DNA from: Asterias amurensis
Taxonomy: Eukaryota; Echinodermata; Asteroidea; Forcipulatida; Asteriidae
DNA length: 64,000 bases
Reading direction: 5' to 3'
Assembly (NCBI RefSeq): GCF_032118995.1
Contig: NC_092650.1
Location: 27,754,501-27,818,500 of the forward strand
Part shown: piece after piece, positions 33,714 through 44,990 of the stretch
Position numbering within the stretch: position 1 is the stretch's first letter
Layout of the letters: every line of letters begins with the position of its first letter
Notes under the pieces: generated by a model
What the model was told of the DNA's origin: nothing
What the model saw: only the letters and a program-made list of their open reading frames with translations
Databases searched by the model: none
Program-made: the position numbers and the translations under genes

Positions 33714-34359
33714 GATATAAAAATCCTTTACACAAATATTTCGAAATGTGGGTGAGGGTGTTATACGCCTCTCTCAATATTTATGCATGGCGTCATAATT
33801 CTAACCCAAAATGAAGCTATTTCGCACGTCCACCACTACTTGCAGTGGCTGTACCCACCTCGTGTCACGTACCTTATGCATCTAGAAACTATAAGGCTCC
33901 CCCATGAGCCTTATAGGGGTCTAATAAGTTGGGCCTCCCTAACGTTACACGTTTTTCAAATCAGCGTTGATAGGTGAAACTGACCGTTAGCCAGCAATAA
34001 CTAAAGTTTCTTTTGTACTACACTACCAAAACTTTCTCCACACACTCAATATACATTCATAATGCTTGATTTCCTTTTTAAAAATTTCGTCAAAAATGAC
34101 ATTTTTACGTCCCACGATACATAGCGTTGCTACAGCACTATAAGTAAAGCGAGTTTTTGGAACATGCTGTGTGCCACAAATCTAATTTATCTACTGTTTT
34201 TTTTTCTTTTTTTTTCGGGGGGGGGGGCGGGGCGGTAAGAGCGTAGGCCTCTTTTTAGTTTATTCTCATCTGAATTGGTCTTGTAAACTTTCTGGTCAAT
34301 AGGCTGCATGTATAACGGGAGCACTTAACGTGAACGTCAAAAAAGTGTTTTGCAGGCAG
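33714..34359. other. Spacer with one short hairpin
   Basis: ATAAGGCTCCCCCATGAGCCTTAT at about 33891-33914 is a small hairpin. A T run followed by a G run lies near 34195-34228. No gene is supported. Confidence 0.5.
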
Positions 34360-34985
34360 AGATGCCAAGTCCAGAGGCCAGCTATGTGTGAGATTTTTCA
34401 AAGCTCAACCCCCATCCCCCCGGAAAAAAAATTGCCAGTTTAAGAAGGCCTTTTTAAATCGCCGCCCAACTTTTTTTTTTTATCAATAAATAAAACAATG
34501 TGAATGTGGACAAAAGGTGTTTCAAAATGCATCAAAAACCTCCTCAGAATAATTAAAACTCACTTGAGGTACACAGGAGATGTTGATGGTTAATGTGGAG
34601 GTTCGATTGTGTCAGATTATATCCTTCCAAACTTGAAAAAAATAGACTAAAAATGATGTCCAAAATCAATCGCTCACTTCTTCTGCCTGTTGTGTCTTCG
34701 CTAGTGGAGCGCATTTCAACGAATTTGCTAAAAGAATCGGAACAAACTTGTGCGCAATAAGCGTTTTGCGCTCTGCCGAATTTGAGCTGAACCTACTGGA
34801 TGAGCAAAAGCGTGCGCAATCTGCATATTTGCGCTCTGTTTGTACAAATTTTGTACAAAAAATGTCGTTAATTTTTTTTCCCCGATCTCGCCCCAATAAT
34901 GGTTGATGTGCGTGTGAGCGTGAGACAGAGCCCAAATGCGTGAGTCTCACTCCTAATGCGTGAGACTTGGGAGGTCTGGTTTTTT
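34360..34985. repeat. Possible non-autonomous element with GCGTGAG motifs
   Basis: The left end AGAGATGCCAAGTCCAGA is roughly inverted as GAGACTTGGGAGGTCTG at the right end. Near 34915-34970, AAATGCGTGAGTCTCAC and AATGCGTGAGACTTGG form direct and inverted motif pairs. The boundaries are inferred only from these ends. Confidence 0.4.
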
Positions 34986-35992
34986 TCTATTTTTTTATTG
35001 TCACTTTGGGCTTATTGCATCTCGCGAAATTTGAACGACAAACGACACAATTTCTGACCGCGTTCATGTTCACGCTGCTCTAGGAACAAACCTCCATACA
35101 TCCCATATCTCTGGAACCCTATATCGTACAAACTAATAAAAACGATAAACTCGTCCCCACTCCATTTTCTCTAACTTATTTCACTTTCAGAAAGCATGTC
35201 AAGTCATGTTTAAGGTTTGTTACGTCCAGTTTGGGTCAATAGACAAACTCCTAAAAATGTACCCCATTCAGCCGCACGAGGTCTCTTTTGTTAATATTAT
35301 CTCCATGAGTAACCAACCCGACGGGCCGACGGCTAAATTAGGCTTCAAAATGGATTTGGCAAAATGTACATTCTGAGACCTGACCGACACACTGCTCTAA
35401 CCAATTTTGTGAATGGACTTATTCAAAAGGAAACTTAATGTCGTTTTGCTTAACAACTTTGACCAAATGCAAAGCAAAGTTCTTTTTTTACAGCTTCAAA
35501 ACATGCCTTTGATGTACGTGTATAAGTTTCACCATAGAGTAAGGAATGGTTTCACAATTCTACCTCCATGGTTAAACTCTGAAACTGCAACATTATACCT
35601 CCATGAACAGACCGTATTCTAAAACGTAATTCATGTACCCATTTGAGTTTACTGGCTAAAGGTCCAAGGTCGCCACCCACTGTCAACCTAAAGTGGTCCC
35701 ACGGCGACCTTCTTCACCAAGCAACAGGTGGCCTGTCTCAAACCAGACAACACACCACTCACAATACACTGACCAGAATGGCTCTTTGTGTAAGGCCCCC
35801 CCCCCCTCCAACCCCAAAATGTTATTAATTGTAAAGTTCCCTTAGACACCTTCCAACCTATAGCCGGCCCTACCCAATGTTTCCAAATTATTAAGCTTCC
35901 GTTTGATCCCAACCTTGTTCATCATGATAATTCTCACGCCGTTTGGAAGTGAATGCTTTTTTATAAATATTATCCATTTAATCTTTTCAACA
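34986..35992. other. Spacer, nothing recognised
   Basis: The small frames at 35413-35622 and 35643-35828 have no motif. There is a C run near 35797. No gene or repeat is supported. Confidence 0.5.
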
Positions 35993-36393
35993 AATGAGTC
36001 ACCCGCAGAAGGATTTCTAGGAAGTCTGATAACAACGTCGACCAGTGGTTGACACATGGTCGCCTGCGAAACATCAATCTACGGTACTTCATCCATTCAA
36101 TGCAAATTCGGTCAAATTCGTGAGATTGTTTCGGGTTTGTCCTGGCACCCAGCCTCTTCGACCCTTTCGACCCTGCGCGACAATGAATGAACCAATCCGG
36201 AGAACCATGCTTAGTACAACACGAAAGTAACCTGACCAAAAAGGGCGGATCGAATGGCGGGTGGGCGGTCAAGGGGCAATGAATGAACCAATCCGGAGCA
36301 CCATCTGCGAAACACTGTCCAATGAGTCACCTGTCAGAAAGATTTCTAGGAAGTCTGGTAATAACATCGACCAGTGGTTGACGCACGGTCGCC
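35993..36393. repeat. Direct duplication of a ~72-bp segment and its partner
   Basis: AATGAGTCACC..AGAAGGATTTCTAGGAAGTCTG..ATCGACCAGTGGTTGAC..GGTCGCC occurs at 35993-36064 and 36321-36393. The shorter CAATGAATGAACCAATCCGG also occurs twice, near 36181 and 36278. This implies a tandem duplication of about 0.3 kb with rearrangement. Confidence 0.65.
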
Positions 36394-36830
36394 GCCCAAA
36401 CTTCCTCCAATCACATGACTTGTAAGTGCGAGTTTGGATCCGGGTTTTGCAGACTTGCAACCCGACGTCTGAAACCACACAAACGTATTGAATTCCACAC
36501 AAACAACCGTGTTGGATTCCACAAGGATGCCATACCACTGGACCTTCTAATTTTCAATCCAAGATGGCGCAGGTTACGCTTTTAATAGTATAGATTCACA
36601 GCAAAACGCCGGAAAATGTATTAGAAAAGTAAACGGTCACCAAAATTATTTGAAATTGTTTAATACAAATTTAAAATTTTAATGTGTTTGTAGTTGCTGG
36701 GCACGTCTGAAAACGGTGTTTCACTGAGAGGTTTTTCCAGGGCAAAGAAGAAATAAATTTACAAATTAATTGCATCGGCCCTGATGAACACGTTTGTAAC
36801 GACATCCGGGCACTGCTCAAAATGTGGCTG

Positions 36831-37316
36831 CGGGACCGGTGTCACATGCAATTATGTCCTCTATGCAATAGTATCCGGAGGACATTTTTGCACATGCAAT
36901 ATTGTCCGCTGGACGGTTTTGCATATGCAATCGTGTCCGCCCGGACGCTGCTGCATTATGCAATTGTGTCTGCCCGGACACATTTGCATATGCAGTTGTG
37001 TCCGCCCCGTGCAAAACCGTCCTTGCAGTAAATGAAACGCCCTTGGTCGACGGAAAACGTTCGCCATTTTTTTTTACAAGCTAAGTGCATGTCATGAATG
37101 ACATGGGAAGTGTTCGGCCGGCGTTTGGTATTCGCTGCAATCATAAAATACGTGAATATTCATGCTGGGTTGCATGCACGCTCGCTTACGCGCGCACATA
37201 CTGTACATGTACAGTCATGTACATGTCTACCGGACGGTTTTTGCATAGCCCCATGCAAAACTGTCCGGAGCGGACAGTATTGCACGGCGGACACAATTGC
37301 ATCTGACACCGGGCCT
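36831..37316. mobile_element. ~490-bp inverted-repeat element with TTGCATATGCAA units
   Basis: The left end GACCGGTGTCACATGCAATT is inverted at the right end as AATTGCATCTGACACCGGGC. The interior repeats a degenerate unit of about 30 bp combining GTCCGCCCGGAC and TTGCATATGCAA, both palindromic. Open frames on both strands here are by-products of these units. No transposase is encoded. Confidence 0.7.
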
Positions 37317-37458
37317 AGTCGGCACCCGGAGCATGAAAACTATTGATATCCATCAATAATGCTCCATATAAAAAAAAATCCGAATAAAAAAAAAAAAACA
37401 ATAATCTAGCACATAGTGTTCATAACCCTCTCCACGAGATAACTTTTTTAAATACAGT

Positions 37459-37825
37459 TAAAGGCAGTGGACACTATTAGTAATTGTCAAAGACTAGCGT
37501 TCACAGTTTGTGTATCTCAACATATGCATAACACAACAAACCTGTGAAAATTTGAGCTCAATCGGTCATCGAACTTGCGAGATAATGAAAGAAAAAAACA
37601 CTCTTGTCACATGAAGTTGTGTGCGTTTATATGGTTGATTTCAAAACCTCAAGTTCTAAATCTGAGGTCTCGAAATCAAATTCGTGGAAAATTACTTCTT
37701 TCTCGAAAACTATGGCACTTCAGAGGGAGCCGTTTCTCACAATGTTTTATACCATTAACCTCTCCCCATTACTCGTCACCAAGAAAGGTTTTATGCTAAT
37801 ATTTATTTTGAGTTATTACCAATAG
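37459..37825 (+). repeat. ~390-bp inverted-repeat element, family A
   Basis: TTAAAGGCAGTGGACACTAT at the left, GCGAGATAATGAAAGAAAAA and GAGGGAGCCGTTTCTCACAA inside. The right end stops at GAGTTATTACCAATAGATA, lacking the final bases of the family. Confidence 0.85.
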
Positions 37826-38193
37826 ATACAAAATATACACGTCTATGATAAGTTATTTTATTTGTATGGAACTAAAAACGAAATAATAGTTTTGTATAGG
37901 GCCCGTAGAATAGTTTGAATCTGCTTTCATTACCAAACCTTCATTCGCCCGTTTCTATATGTAATTTCATTCAATTTGTATTGTGTGTAATAATCACTGC
38001 CCCTTTCCTATCCATTGTTATCTACGCCAATCACAGCCTTTTGTTATTATTAATGAGAGTCTGCATCACGTTGAGAAGTCAATCGAAGACACCACGCAGT
38101 TAAGTTTACAGAAGTCAGCAAGACCGTTTATGTACAGATGCAGCTATGAGTCCTATGATAGGTTTTGATGCCTGAGTCACTGGTGCGGTCACC

Positions 38194-41100
38194 ATGCTAT
38201 CCTGCTCGGGTGTCGGTGGGCTGACAAAGGTTGCACTTATCGTCATTGTTATTGGTGAGTATTATTTTGTTTAACTAAAACTGGAAAAATAATAAGCAAC
38301 ATAATAATTAGCTACATGGAAACCAGACTGATCTGCTCACCAACCAAACAACAAATCATCATCACTAACTGTTATCTCTATCTAGAACCGACAAACGTCG
38401 AAGCCTGGTGGCCAGAATCTTGACGAGTTCACTTTGGAATAAAAATGATGTCAAATTATTGATGCTTTCGTTGTTTTTGTGTCAACTGTTTTTGGTTGAC
38501 GTGATAAGTGTCCAAGGTGACTTGTAGTAAATTACAACCAACTTGCATTGAATCTATCGCGACATTATTTTTTTACTTTGTATTTTGCAAACTAGGTTTT
38601 GTGTAAACCTAAATGAATTTTATAGTAATTTGTGCAATGTTTTGAAATAATTGTTATTTAATTAACTTGAACAAATCATGAGCAACAATAAGGCTTTCTT
38701 GAAGTGAATGTTGTTTAGTTGTTGTTGATGTTGATGTTAGGCCTAGTTGTTGTTTTGTCATTGTTGTTGTTGTCCTTTAAACTACAATCTTACGTCACCA
38801 CTCATCGCAAATTAATATTATGCTTTTTGTGATATCAGAGTTCTGTCTCAAAGATTGAAACAAAATACTATTCTATCTTTTAAAATACCGTCTGTTGCAT
38901 GACTTTCAGTTGATTATAAAATCACAACGACCGGCATTTGGCAAAAAATAACTAGTCAAACAAGTTATCATTAATGTTATCCTGTAGCGAGTCTAGGACT
39001 AAGGGTTTCCAGGGAAACCAACAAAACATCGAAGACACGACCCCGACATGAAACGTGTTATAAAGGAGACTTTAAAGGGACTTTGAAAATTAATAAAAAG
39101 AAGATTAATTCATTGCCATTTCGAGGGTTGCGTGAATACACACTTTTACAATCACCCATAGGCCTATATAGCACGGTCATCGATACAAGCCTGTGGTCCA
39201 GATGACCCTCCGCTCAATATTTAGTGTTTTCTTCATAAGCCATTGTTTATGACTTTAAAAAAATAATAAACAAAACAAAAACCAAAAAATAAAAAAAATG
39301 TGTTTTTATTATACAAACATTTTCGCAACCAATCACGATTTAGACACTGAATCGCAAATAATTTTCATAAAATTATCAATAATATAAAATGTTTGTCGTC
39401 TCTAAAAACACAACAGTCAATGTTGCAATTAAGCCAAGTTCTTTGTTGCTGGTGCTATAGCAACGGCAGCATTAAATTTGAATAGAACAGCTAATATAAA
39501 TCCCTTTTATGGTGTAGTCAGGTGGCTTGGCGTAAAATATCAAGGTTACCGTTACACGGCGGACAAAAGCACCATTTTTGGCACAGGGCTTCTAAGGGTC
39601 TATTAATCAATATTAGCCGAGGAGCCCTCCGGAATTTGTATCTGTTTTTATGTAAATCACAACATTTCAAAATGGCCGCCTACATAACAAAATATCACCT
39701 TTTTAATTTATTTATTTATTTATTTATTTATGTATTTATTTATTTATTTATTTATTTTTTTTTTGGGGGGGAGACCTTTGGTTGCAGGATTAAATAGGAT
39801 TATAAAACAATCATGAATCATCTGAATATCTAGATAAAACACAATTTTCAAGCAAACAAACAGTACTATCTCACACCACGGAGACTTTAGACCAGTGTAA
39901 AAGACACGTTCAATGAGTTCTCATTTTTCTTCGAAGTATAGGGCATTGTTAAGTCTAATAAAAAACATACGGTGTACACAGTTTTACCACCTTTCTGGAA
40001 AGGAAAATCACACTCTTTCCCGACAGCTGCTACGCCTATAATGAACCAGCCATAACTTTAAAGACGGTGCCAGATTGGATAACTGTTATGTTTCCAGTCG
40101 ATGGGTGCTCAGATGGGTAGAGCATTCAAAATACAAAAAACTCTCCTATTCTTTGAGAAGTCCCCACTCCTGCTATGATCAAGCATGCAATGGATGTTGA
40201 GAGACAAACTGTAAAATTTCATAGTCCATGACAAATCCAGTCTGAGTCATTACTCTGACCAACCTGTGTTCACCCTGGCAAAGTCTGTACAGTAGAAATG
40301 ACCAGATGTAATGCGAGAGTAAGCATGTGCTAAATGTAGGTGGTTTGCTAACAGAAAGGCAATCTGGAATAATACTGGGGATGACTTTGCTTGAAGTTAC
40401 TGGCCGGACCGGACGACATTTTTCTAAGAGGTAGCACTATCTGGTGTGGCTGACTTGTATCTGAAGGCATCCCTCACACTAACTCGATAGGCAAGCCCAC
40501 AATATCACTCTCTTGGCTCTGCACATCTCCATGAGTGAGGGTTTCATGCTCAGTGAGGGCCCCAAAGATAAAGAGTCTGCCACAGCTTGAGGAAACATTA
40601 ATATGCAGAGGAGAAATCCTACTTTCATGTACTTGGACCTGATCATGAGACAAAAACCTCATCTTCATCTTCATCGGGGCTCACAGAGAGAATCCTCCCT
40701 TCTTTCTGCATGTATGTTGATTGTCTTGCGGGAACTCACACTGCTGTTCTTTGCCTTGAACCAAGTAAACTACTCACGGAGGATGCCTGCTGTCCGCATC
40801 AGAGATGAACTCCTTGCCTTATCAATGATGAGTTTGAGAAGTTTTTCACTTAGTTCTTTCCAAGACCACTTACAATTAATTCTCTGTGATCCCTATGATC
40901 AAGCTCATGAGCAGAAGAATAAGATTGTGAAAGATTCAGGTGGAGCGTTTGGGCTCCTAGAAAACCTGTTGTTTTTTATTAGTGATGGATGCTCTCAGGA
41001 CCAGATACTGGTTGCTGAAGCAACTTCAAGAAGAAGGCTTTCTCGAAAATGTTAGAGATATCCAGCAGAATGATCTCCCAACCACAGATTGTCAGTCTCT

Positions 41101-43387
41101 CAAATGCCATCAGATGAATAGGCAATCCTCATTGGATTATTTTTTCAGGTCGCATGTGCATAGATGAATCAATGGTAGCCGAATTGTGCACCTTGTGGGC
41201 TCGGATACAGACAGAGAAAGATAACTTTGTCAAGACTGTACATACATAATGTGCGCAACCACTAATGTTCATGATCGGGAGATGATCGACCTCCCGCTCC
41301 ACCACAAAACCAGAAGAAAACAATAAATAAATAAAATAATACATTGTTACAACTATAATAGTTGGTAATTTGGCGCTTTACAAACAGTTGTTGTTATTAT
41401 TGTTATTTTTTTAACAAATATATTATATCCTGTAAATGGGGTTATAATCTGTGTATGGTGAGCATTATGATTAAGTGAAACTAAAAACTAATAGGCCAGA
41501 AACCCCCTTTCTTCAGAATGTTTGGATCCGTCCCTCTAAGAGGATGAAATTTGATCGGGTTGAATTGGGGGGGGGGGGGGGGAGAGGGTGATTGAAAGTT
41601 GTGTATCTGCGATATTTAAAAGCGTTTAAAAGTGTTTTAGTACTGCTTTATTGTCCAACTACCTGTATAAGTCACTTATTTAGCAACCACCCTGAGGTTT
41701 TTATGACTCCCAGGACTCAAGAAAGTTATATTTGTGTCATATTTGGCGGCCCTTTTGAAATTCTTTGGTTTACGTAAAAAATAACAAAAATTCCGGAGGG
41801 CTCCTCGGCTAATATTAATTAATAGACCTTTAGGAAGCCCTGTTCCAAAAATGGTGCTTTTGTCCGCCGTGTAACGGTAATTTCGCTGAGCCACCTGACT
41901 ATTGGAGCAGAAAGCTACAGGTAGCCGTAAAGAAGCAACTTTGGTATCACAGTGCGCGTCGGTGATGAGTTCTTTTCTAATTATTTTGTCATGAATTTGT
42001 AATTTTGTTCTTTATCTCTTGATTTTTGCTACCAATATTATACCATACTTACAACAGAGAGATTTAAAAACAAACACCAGTATAAAACAACATTAACATG
42101 GCCGAAGCACAACGTTTTCTTTACTTTTTGTTCATACATAGGCCTACTCCAATTATAATCTTTCAACACTTTACTTTTGCATAAAAACTATAAATAATTT
42201 CATGTTTGAATGTTTGCACGTGGTTTACCTTCCTGACGCATTCAGCGCCAATAGTTTTATCAAAAAGCACGAAATGGTACTCCCTCATTTCATTTATATT
42301 ATCATTTGCCGCTTTTCACACACAAGAATAAAAAAACTGCCCTCGTGTTGTTTCAGCCTATGTTGAGAAAATTCATTACAAATGTTGTTATTAAAGCAAA
42401 GAATATTCGAGGGTTATGTAATTTTGAAGACAATTAAACACTATTGCAACAATGAGTACATCGCCAGGTTCTCAGCGGGCAGTTTTACAAATCCAACTAA
42501 AAGTTATCGAGTTTTAAAATCCGAATATTCAGAGAAACGCAGTGTTTCTTTTCTCTTGTACTCCAGCATAATGTCAGCTGCCTCGACTGTTTTAAGCCGA
42601 ATGGATATTATCTCTGCATTTTTTCCAATTAAATGATTTTGTGTTTATGGTTTCTTTTATTTGACTACTATAGTAACATTGGATCTGGTAGATTCTAAGA
42701 TGAGATCGTGTTACTTTGGTCCCGGCATGGATGTAGACCATACGCACATCATGGACAGACAACAATGGTTTAGGTCTGCTTTGGAAAAGATTAAGACTGG
42801 ATGTCCTGGGAGAGTTAAGGCTACATCGCCAATTGGTAAGGAGGCTCACTTTAGTTGTCTGGATTTATGTCTCACTAAAAAAGGCATCTTTATATGGCCC
42901 ATTATCTTAAGCGAGCTGCGCCATCCGTTTCGGTGAATGGAGTCTGCCGGGCCCTCAGTTTTAAGGATGTGACCTGCCATGTTCCTTTATTCTGTTTCTA
43001 TTGCTTGTTGCCACCCTTTTGGCAGCATCTTGATATATCGACTGCTAAGATATACTTTGACTACAACTCTGACTTTCTGTTATTATTCCAGACTTCTCTT
43101 GCGCTAAATGGGATTCCTTCACTGCTGGTGAGTTCGCTGACATGGCTACAACTCCAAACATCATAGGAGAACAAGGAAGAAAATGTAGGATCTCTGCTGG
43201 TGGTAGTAGTACATTTTGTAAATGGTATGTAAAATATCAGATAGACGGTATCGATGGTGATGAGTGGACAGGTCTTACGTATAACGCTCAACCTGGTGGT
43301 TCTGGGTGCTGTAAAGGGTGTGATACAGCTCTTGAAGCAGGGTCGTGGCTGAAAGAGCATCATAAAACCATATGCTGTGATCAATAG
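38194..43387 (+). CDS. Predicted small secreted cysteine-rich protein, three exons
   Basis: Not recognised as a known family. Model: exon 1 38194-38254, exon 2 42674-42835, exon 3 43092-43387, together 519 nt or 172 residues. Exon 1 starts MLSCSGVGGLTKVALIVIVI, a signal-peptide-like segment, with an in-frame TGA upstream, and ends at the donor G|GTGAGT in phase 1. Exon 2 follows a pyrimidine-rich acceptor and reads TLDLVDSKMRSCYFGPGMD through KIKTGCPGRVKATSPI to G|GTAAGG. Exon 3 follows TTCTGTTATTATTCCAG and reads FSCAKWDSFTAGEFADM, RKCRISAGGSSTFCKWY, GSGCCKGCDTAL and ends KTICCDQ. Both junctions keep phase. The mature part has ten cysteines, enough for five disulfides, so an extracellular role is likely. 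The link between exon 1 and exon 2 spans 4.4 kb containing a transposon and is the weakest point; exons 2 and 3 may belong to another first exon. Confidence 0.5.
38386..38443 (+). other. Possible alternative terminal exon with polyadenylation signal
   Basis: TGTTATCTCTATCTAG at 38370-38385 is a good acceptor. Joined to exon 1 of the secreted-protein model it reads EPTNVEAWWPES and stops at TGA 38421-38423. AATAAA follows at 38438-38443, then a GT-rich stretch. This would give a 32-residue peptide. Confidence 0.35.
38444..39514. other. Intronic spacer with a TTG-rich microsatellite
   Basis: Imperfect TTG/TTGATG repeats at about 38708-38772. Otherwise AT-rich with no feature recognised. Confidence 0.5.
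39515..41903. mobile_element. DNA transposon with ~190-bp terminal inverted repeats
   Basis: The left arm (39515-39705) starts TAGTCAGGTGGCTTGGCG and contains CCGTTACACGGCGGACAAAA and AGCCGAGGAGCCCTCCGGAA. The right arm (about 41725-41903) is its inverse, ending GCCACCTGACTA. The arms are collinear with a few indels. The interior includes a TTTA microsatellite (39697-39760) and a decayed protein-coding part on the plus strand. It lies inside the long first intron of the secreted-protein model. Confidence 0.8.
40603..41167 (+). pseudogene. Decayed transposon-associated protein fragment
   Basis: The plus-strand frame 40603-41055 contains LLFFALNQVNYSRRMPAVRI and DQAHEQKNKIVKDSGGAFGL. I recognise these two blocks (the usual forms have FFAxDHxxYxRWxP and DxAHEQxNKxxKxxGG) from a recurring metazoan transposon-linked protein of uncertain class. 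The continuation LENVRDIQQ is in another frame from 40982, so a frameshift breaks it. The N-terminal part is not intact. Confidence 0.5.
41904..42673. other. Intron sequence, nothing else recognised
   Basis: Between the transposon and exon 2 of the secreted-protein model. A second acceptor-like site (TTCTTTTCTCTTGTACTCCAG, near 42545-42567) has no clear exon after it. Confidence 0.4.
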
Positions 43388-44080
43388 GCCTAACTGAGGA
43401 ATAATCGTGTCAAGACACCACCTGTAGTTGGAAAAACTGGTCATTACTTGTTAAATGCAAGCCAATGCAATTTTGGTGGAGGGAATTTTTCCAAGGATTA
43501 TCATAATCAACGTTGGTACTTTGGCTATGTAAAATTAAATCATATTTAGAAGTAGAAGTGTAAAAAGTTGGTAAGAAAGATAACCACTTGAAAAGATGTT
43601 GAAATGAAACTACGAAGCTTTCCGAGTCACGGAGGTTTTAAAAGGCAAAACTAATCAATTCTAACCTTGACTCTAACCCCCTTACCCTAGAACGTAAGCC
43701 GAATCCGCTCATCGTCCTTTCCCTCATCGTATACGTCGTGGTTTACAACTTGTTTACAACTTATAATAATGTTAATGACCTAGTTATAACATTATTGGAA
43801 GTAAACGACGTAATGTCAAAGGCTGAATTAGTCATGATCAGACGTAAACGTGATCTCTCACGACATGTAGATAGTTTCATTAAGCACTATTTTGTAAGGA
43901 ATGTTGTTTTTCAATGATTGTGAATAATTTTACAAAAAGATCTCTTAGTTTCAAAAGTTGGGAAATGTTGTGTCAAAGTGGTTAACCATTTCAGCTCACA
44001 GTAGGCCTACTTGAAACGTAAAAGGATAACAATTTCATTTTGTTTCCGTCTACAGTAAGTTTGTGATAACAACTAGATTT
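43388..44080. other. Downstream spacer of the secreted-protein gene
   Basis: No AATAAA is seen within the first 400 nt after the stop. An AATAAT follows the stop by about 15 nt. Nothing else is recognised. Confidence 0.4.
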
Positions 44081-44470
44081 AAAGGCAGTGGACACGGTAA
44101 CTACTCAAAATAATTATTAGCATAAAACCTTACTTGGTAACGAGTTTGGGGAGCTGTTGATAATATAAAACATTGTGAGAAACGGCTCCCTCTGAAGTAA
44201 CGTAGTTTTCGAGAAAGAAGTAATTTTCCACGAATTTGATTTTGAGACCTCGGAGTTAAAATGATGTTGAGGTCTCGAAATCAAGCATCTGAAAGCACAC
44301 AACTTTTTTAGACAAGGGTGTTTTTCTTTCATTATTATCTCGCAACTTCGATGACCAATATGAGCTCACAATTTCACATGTTTGCAATTTGATGCATAGA
44401 CCTAAACTGTTTAAACACAGTAAGTGAGAAGACTGGTCTTTTATTACCAATAGTTTCCAATGTATTTAAA
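44081..44470 (-). repeat. ~390-bp inverted-repeat element, family A
   Basis: Begins TTAAAGGCAGTGGACACGGT and shares AACGGCTCCCTCTGAAGTAA, TTGAGGTCTCGAAATCAAGC and TCTGAAAGCACACAAC. The right end is diverged at CCAATAGTTTCCAATGTATT. Confidence 0.85.
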
Positions 44471-44535
44471 GTATCGAACTATTAAATAAAACCATTTCTG
44501 AGTGAGGCGGACTTTCCATTTTTACATTTTAAAAT

Positions 44536-44604
44536 TGTTTCCGCCCTGGTTCGAACCGGGGACCTTGCGCGTGTAAAGCGCACGTGATGACACAATACGA
44601 AAAT
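44536..44604 (-). tRNA. tRNA-Val(TAC) pseudogene with a damaged D arm
   Basis: On the minus strand the anticodon arm TGCGC-TTTACAC-GCGCA has anticodon TAC. The T arm CCCGGTTCGAACCAGGG is near-perfect and the 3' acceptor GCGGAAAC is present. The 5' side is only TTTTCGTATTGTGTCATCACG, several bases shorter than a valine tRNA, so most of the D loop is missing and the acceptor pairing is incomplete. It could instead be a SINE head, but the valine match is close. Confidence 0.65.
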
Positions 44605-44845
44605 TATACGAATATTATATCAAACTTTGTAAAAATGAAATGGTTCGCCTTTAATTTGTTTTATAAATGAGAACAAAACCCGAAATGCTTTACCAAGACT
44701 CGAACCGAATGATGTCAAACTAAAACATATGTTCTCTCTTGAGTGGAGTAATACTCAACATTTTTTATTTCTAATCACCAGAAAGTTAACATAATATCTT
44801 CTTAAATTGAGGTCTTTGTACAACATTTATCATTATTTTAGAAGA

Positions 44846-44990
44846 CCAGGGGCTGATTTCACAGTGATCATAACTGCAAATCAATCGTCGTTGCTAAGTT
44901 GAGTGTGATGTCACACTACAAATCACTATGGTGACACTGAAAATTTGCCTTGCGATGAAGTGTATTGCTCTACGGTGAAATCAAACCCTG
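44846..44990. repeat. Dispersed repeat, family D (copy 2)
   Basis: Matches 11538-11686 through AACTGCAAATCAATCGTCGT, AATCACTATGGTGACACTG and TTGCGATGAAGTGTATTGCT. Confidence 0.7.

Noticed and set aside
36784..37346. Overlapping frames on both strands with Cys/His-rich repeats resembling zinc-finger-like patterns
   Set aside because: All come from palindromic repeat units in the inverted-repeat element at 36831-37316; every frame looks similar because of the repeat.
39522..39797. Frames sharing the peptide KGLLINISRGALRN in both transposon arms
   Set aside because: The shared peptide only reflects the terminal inverted repeat being read outward from each end; it is not evidence for a protein.
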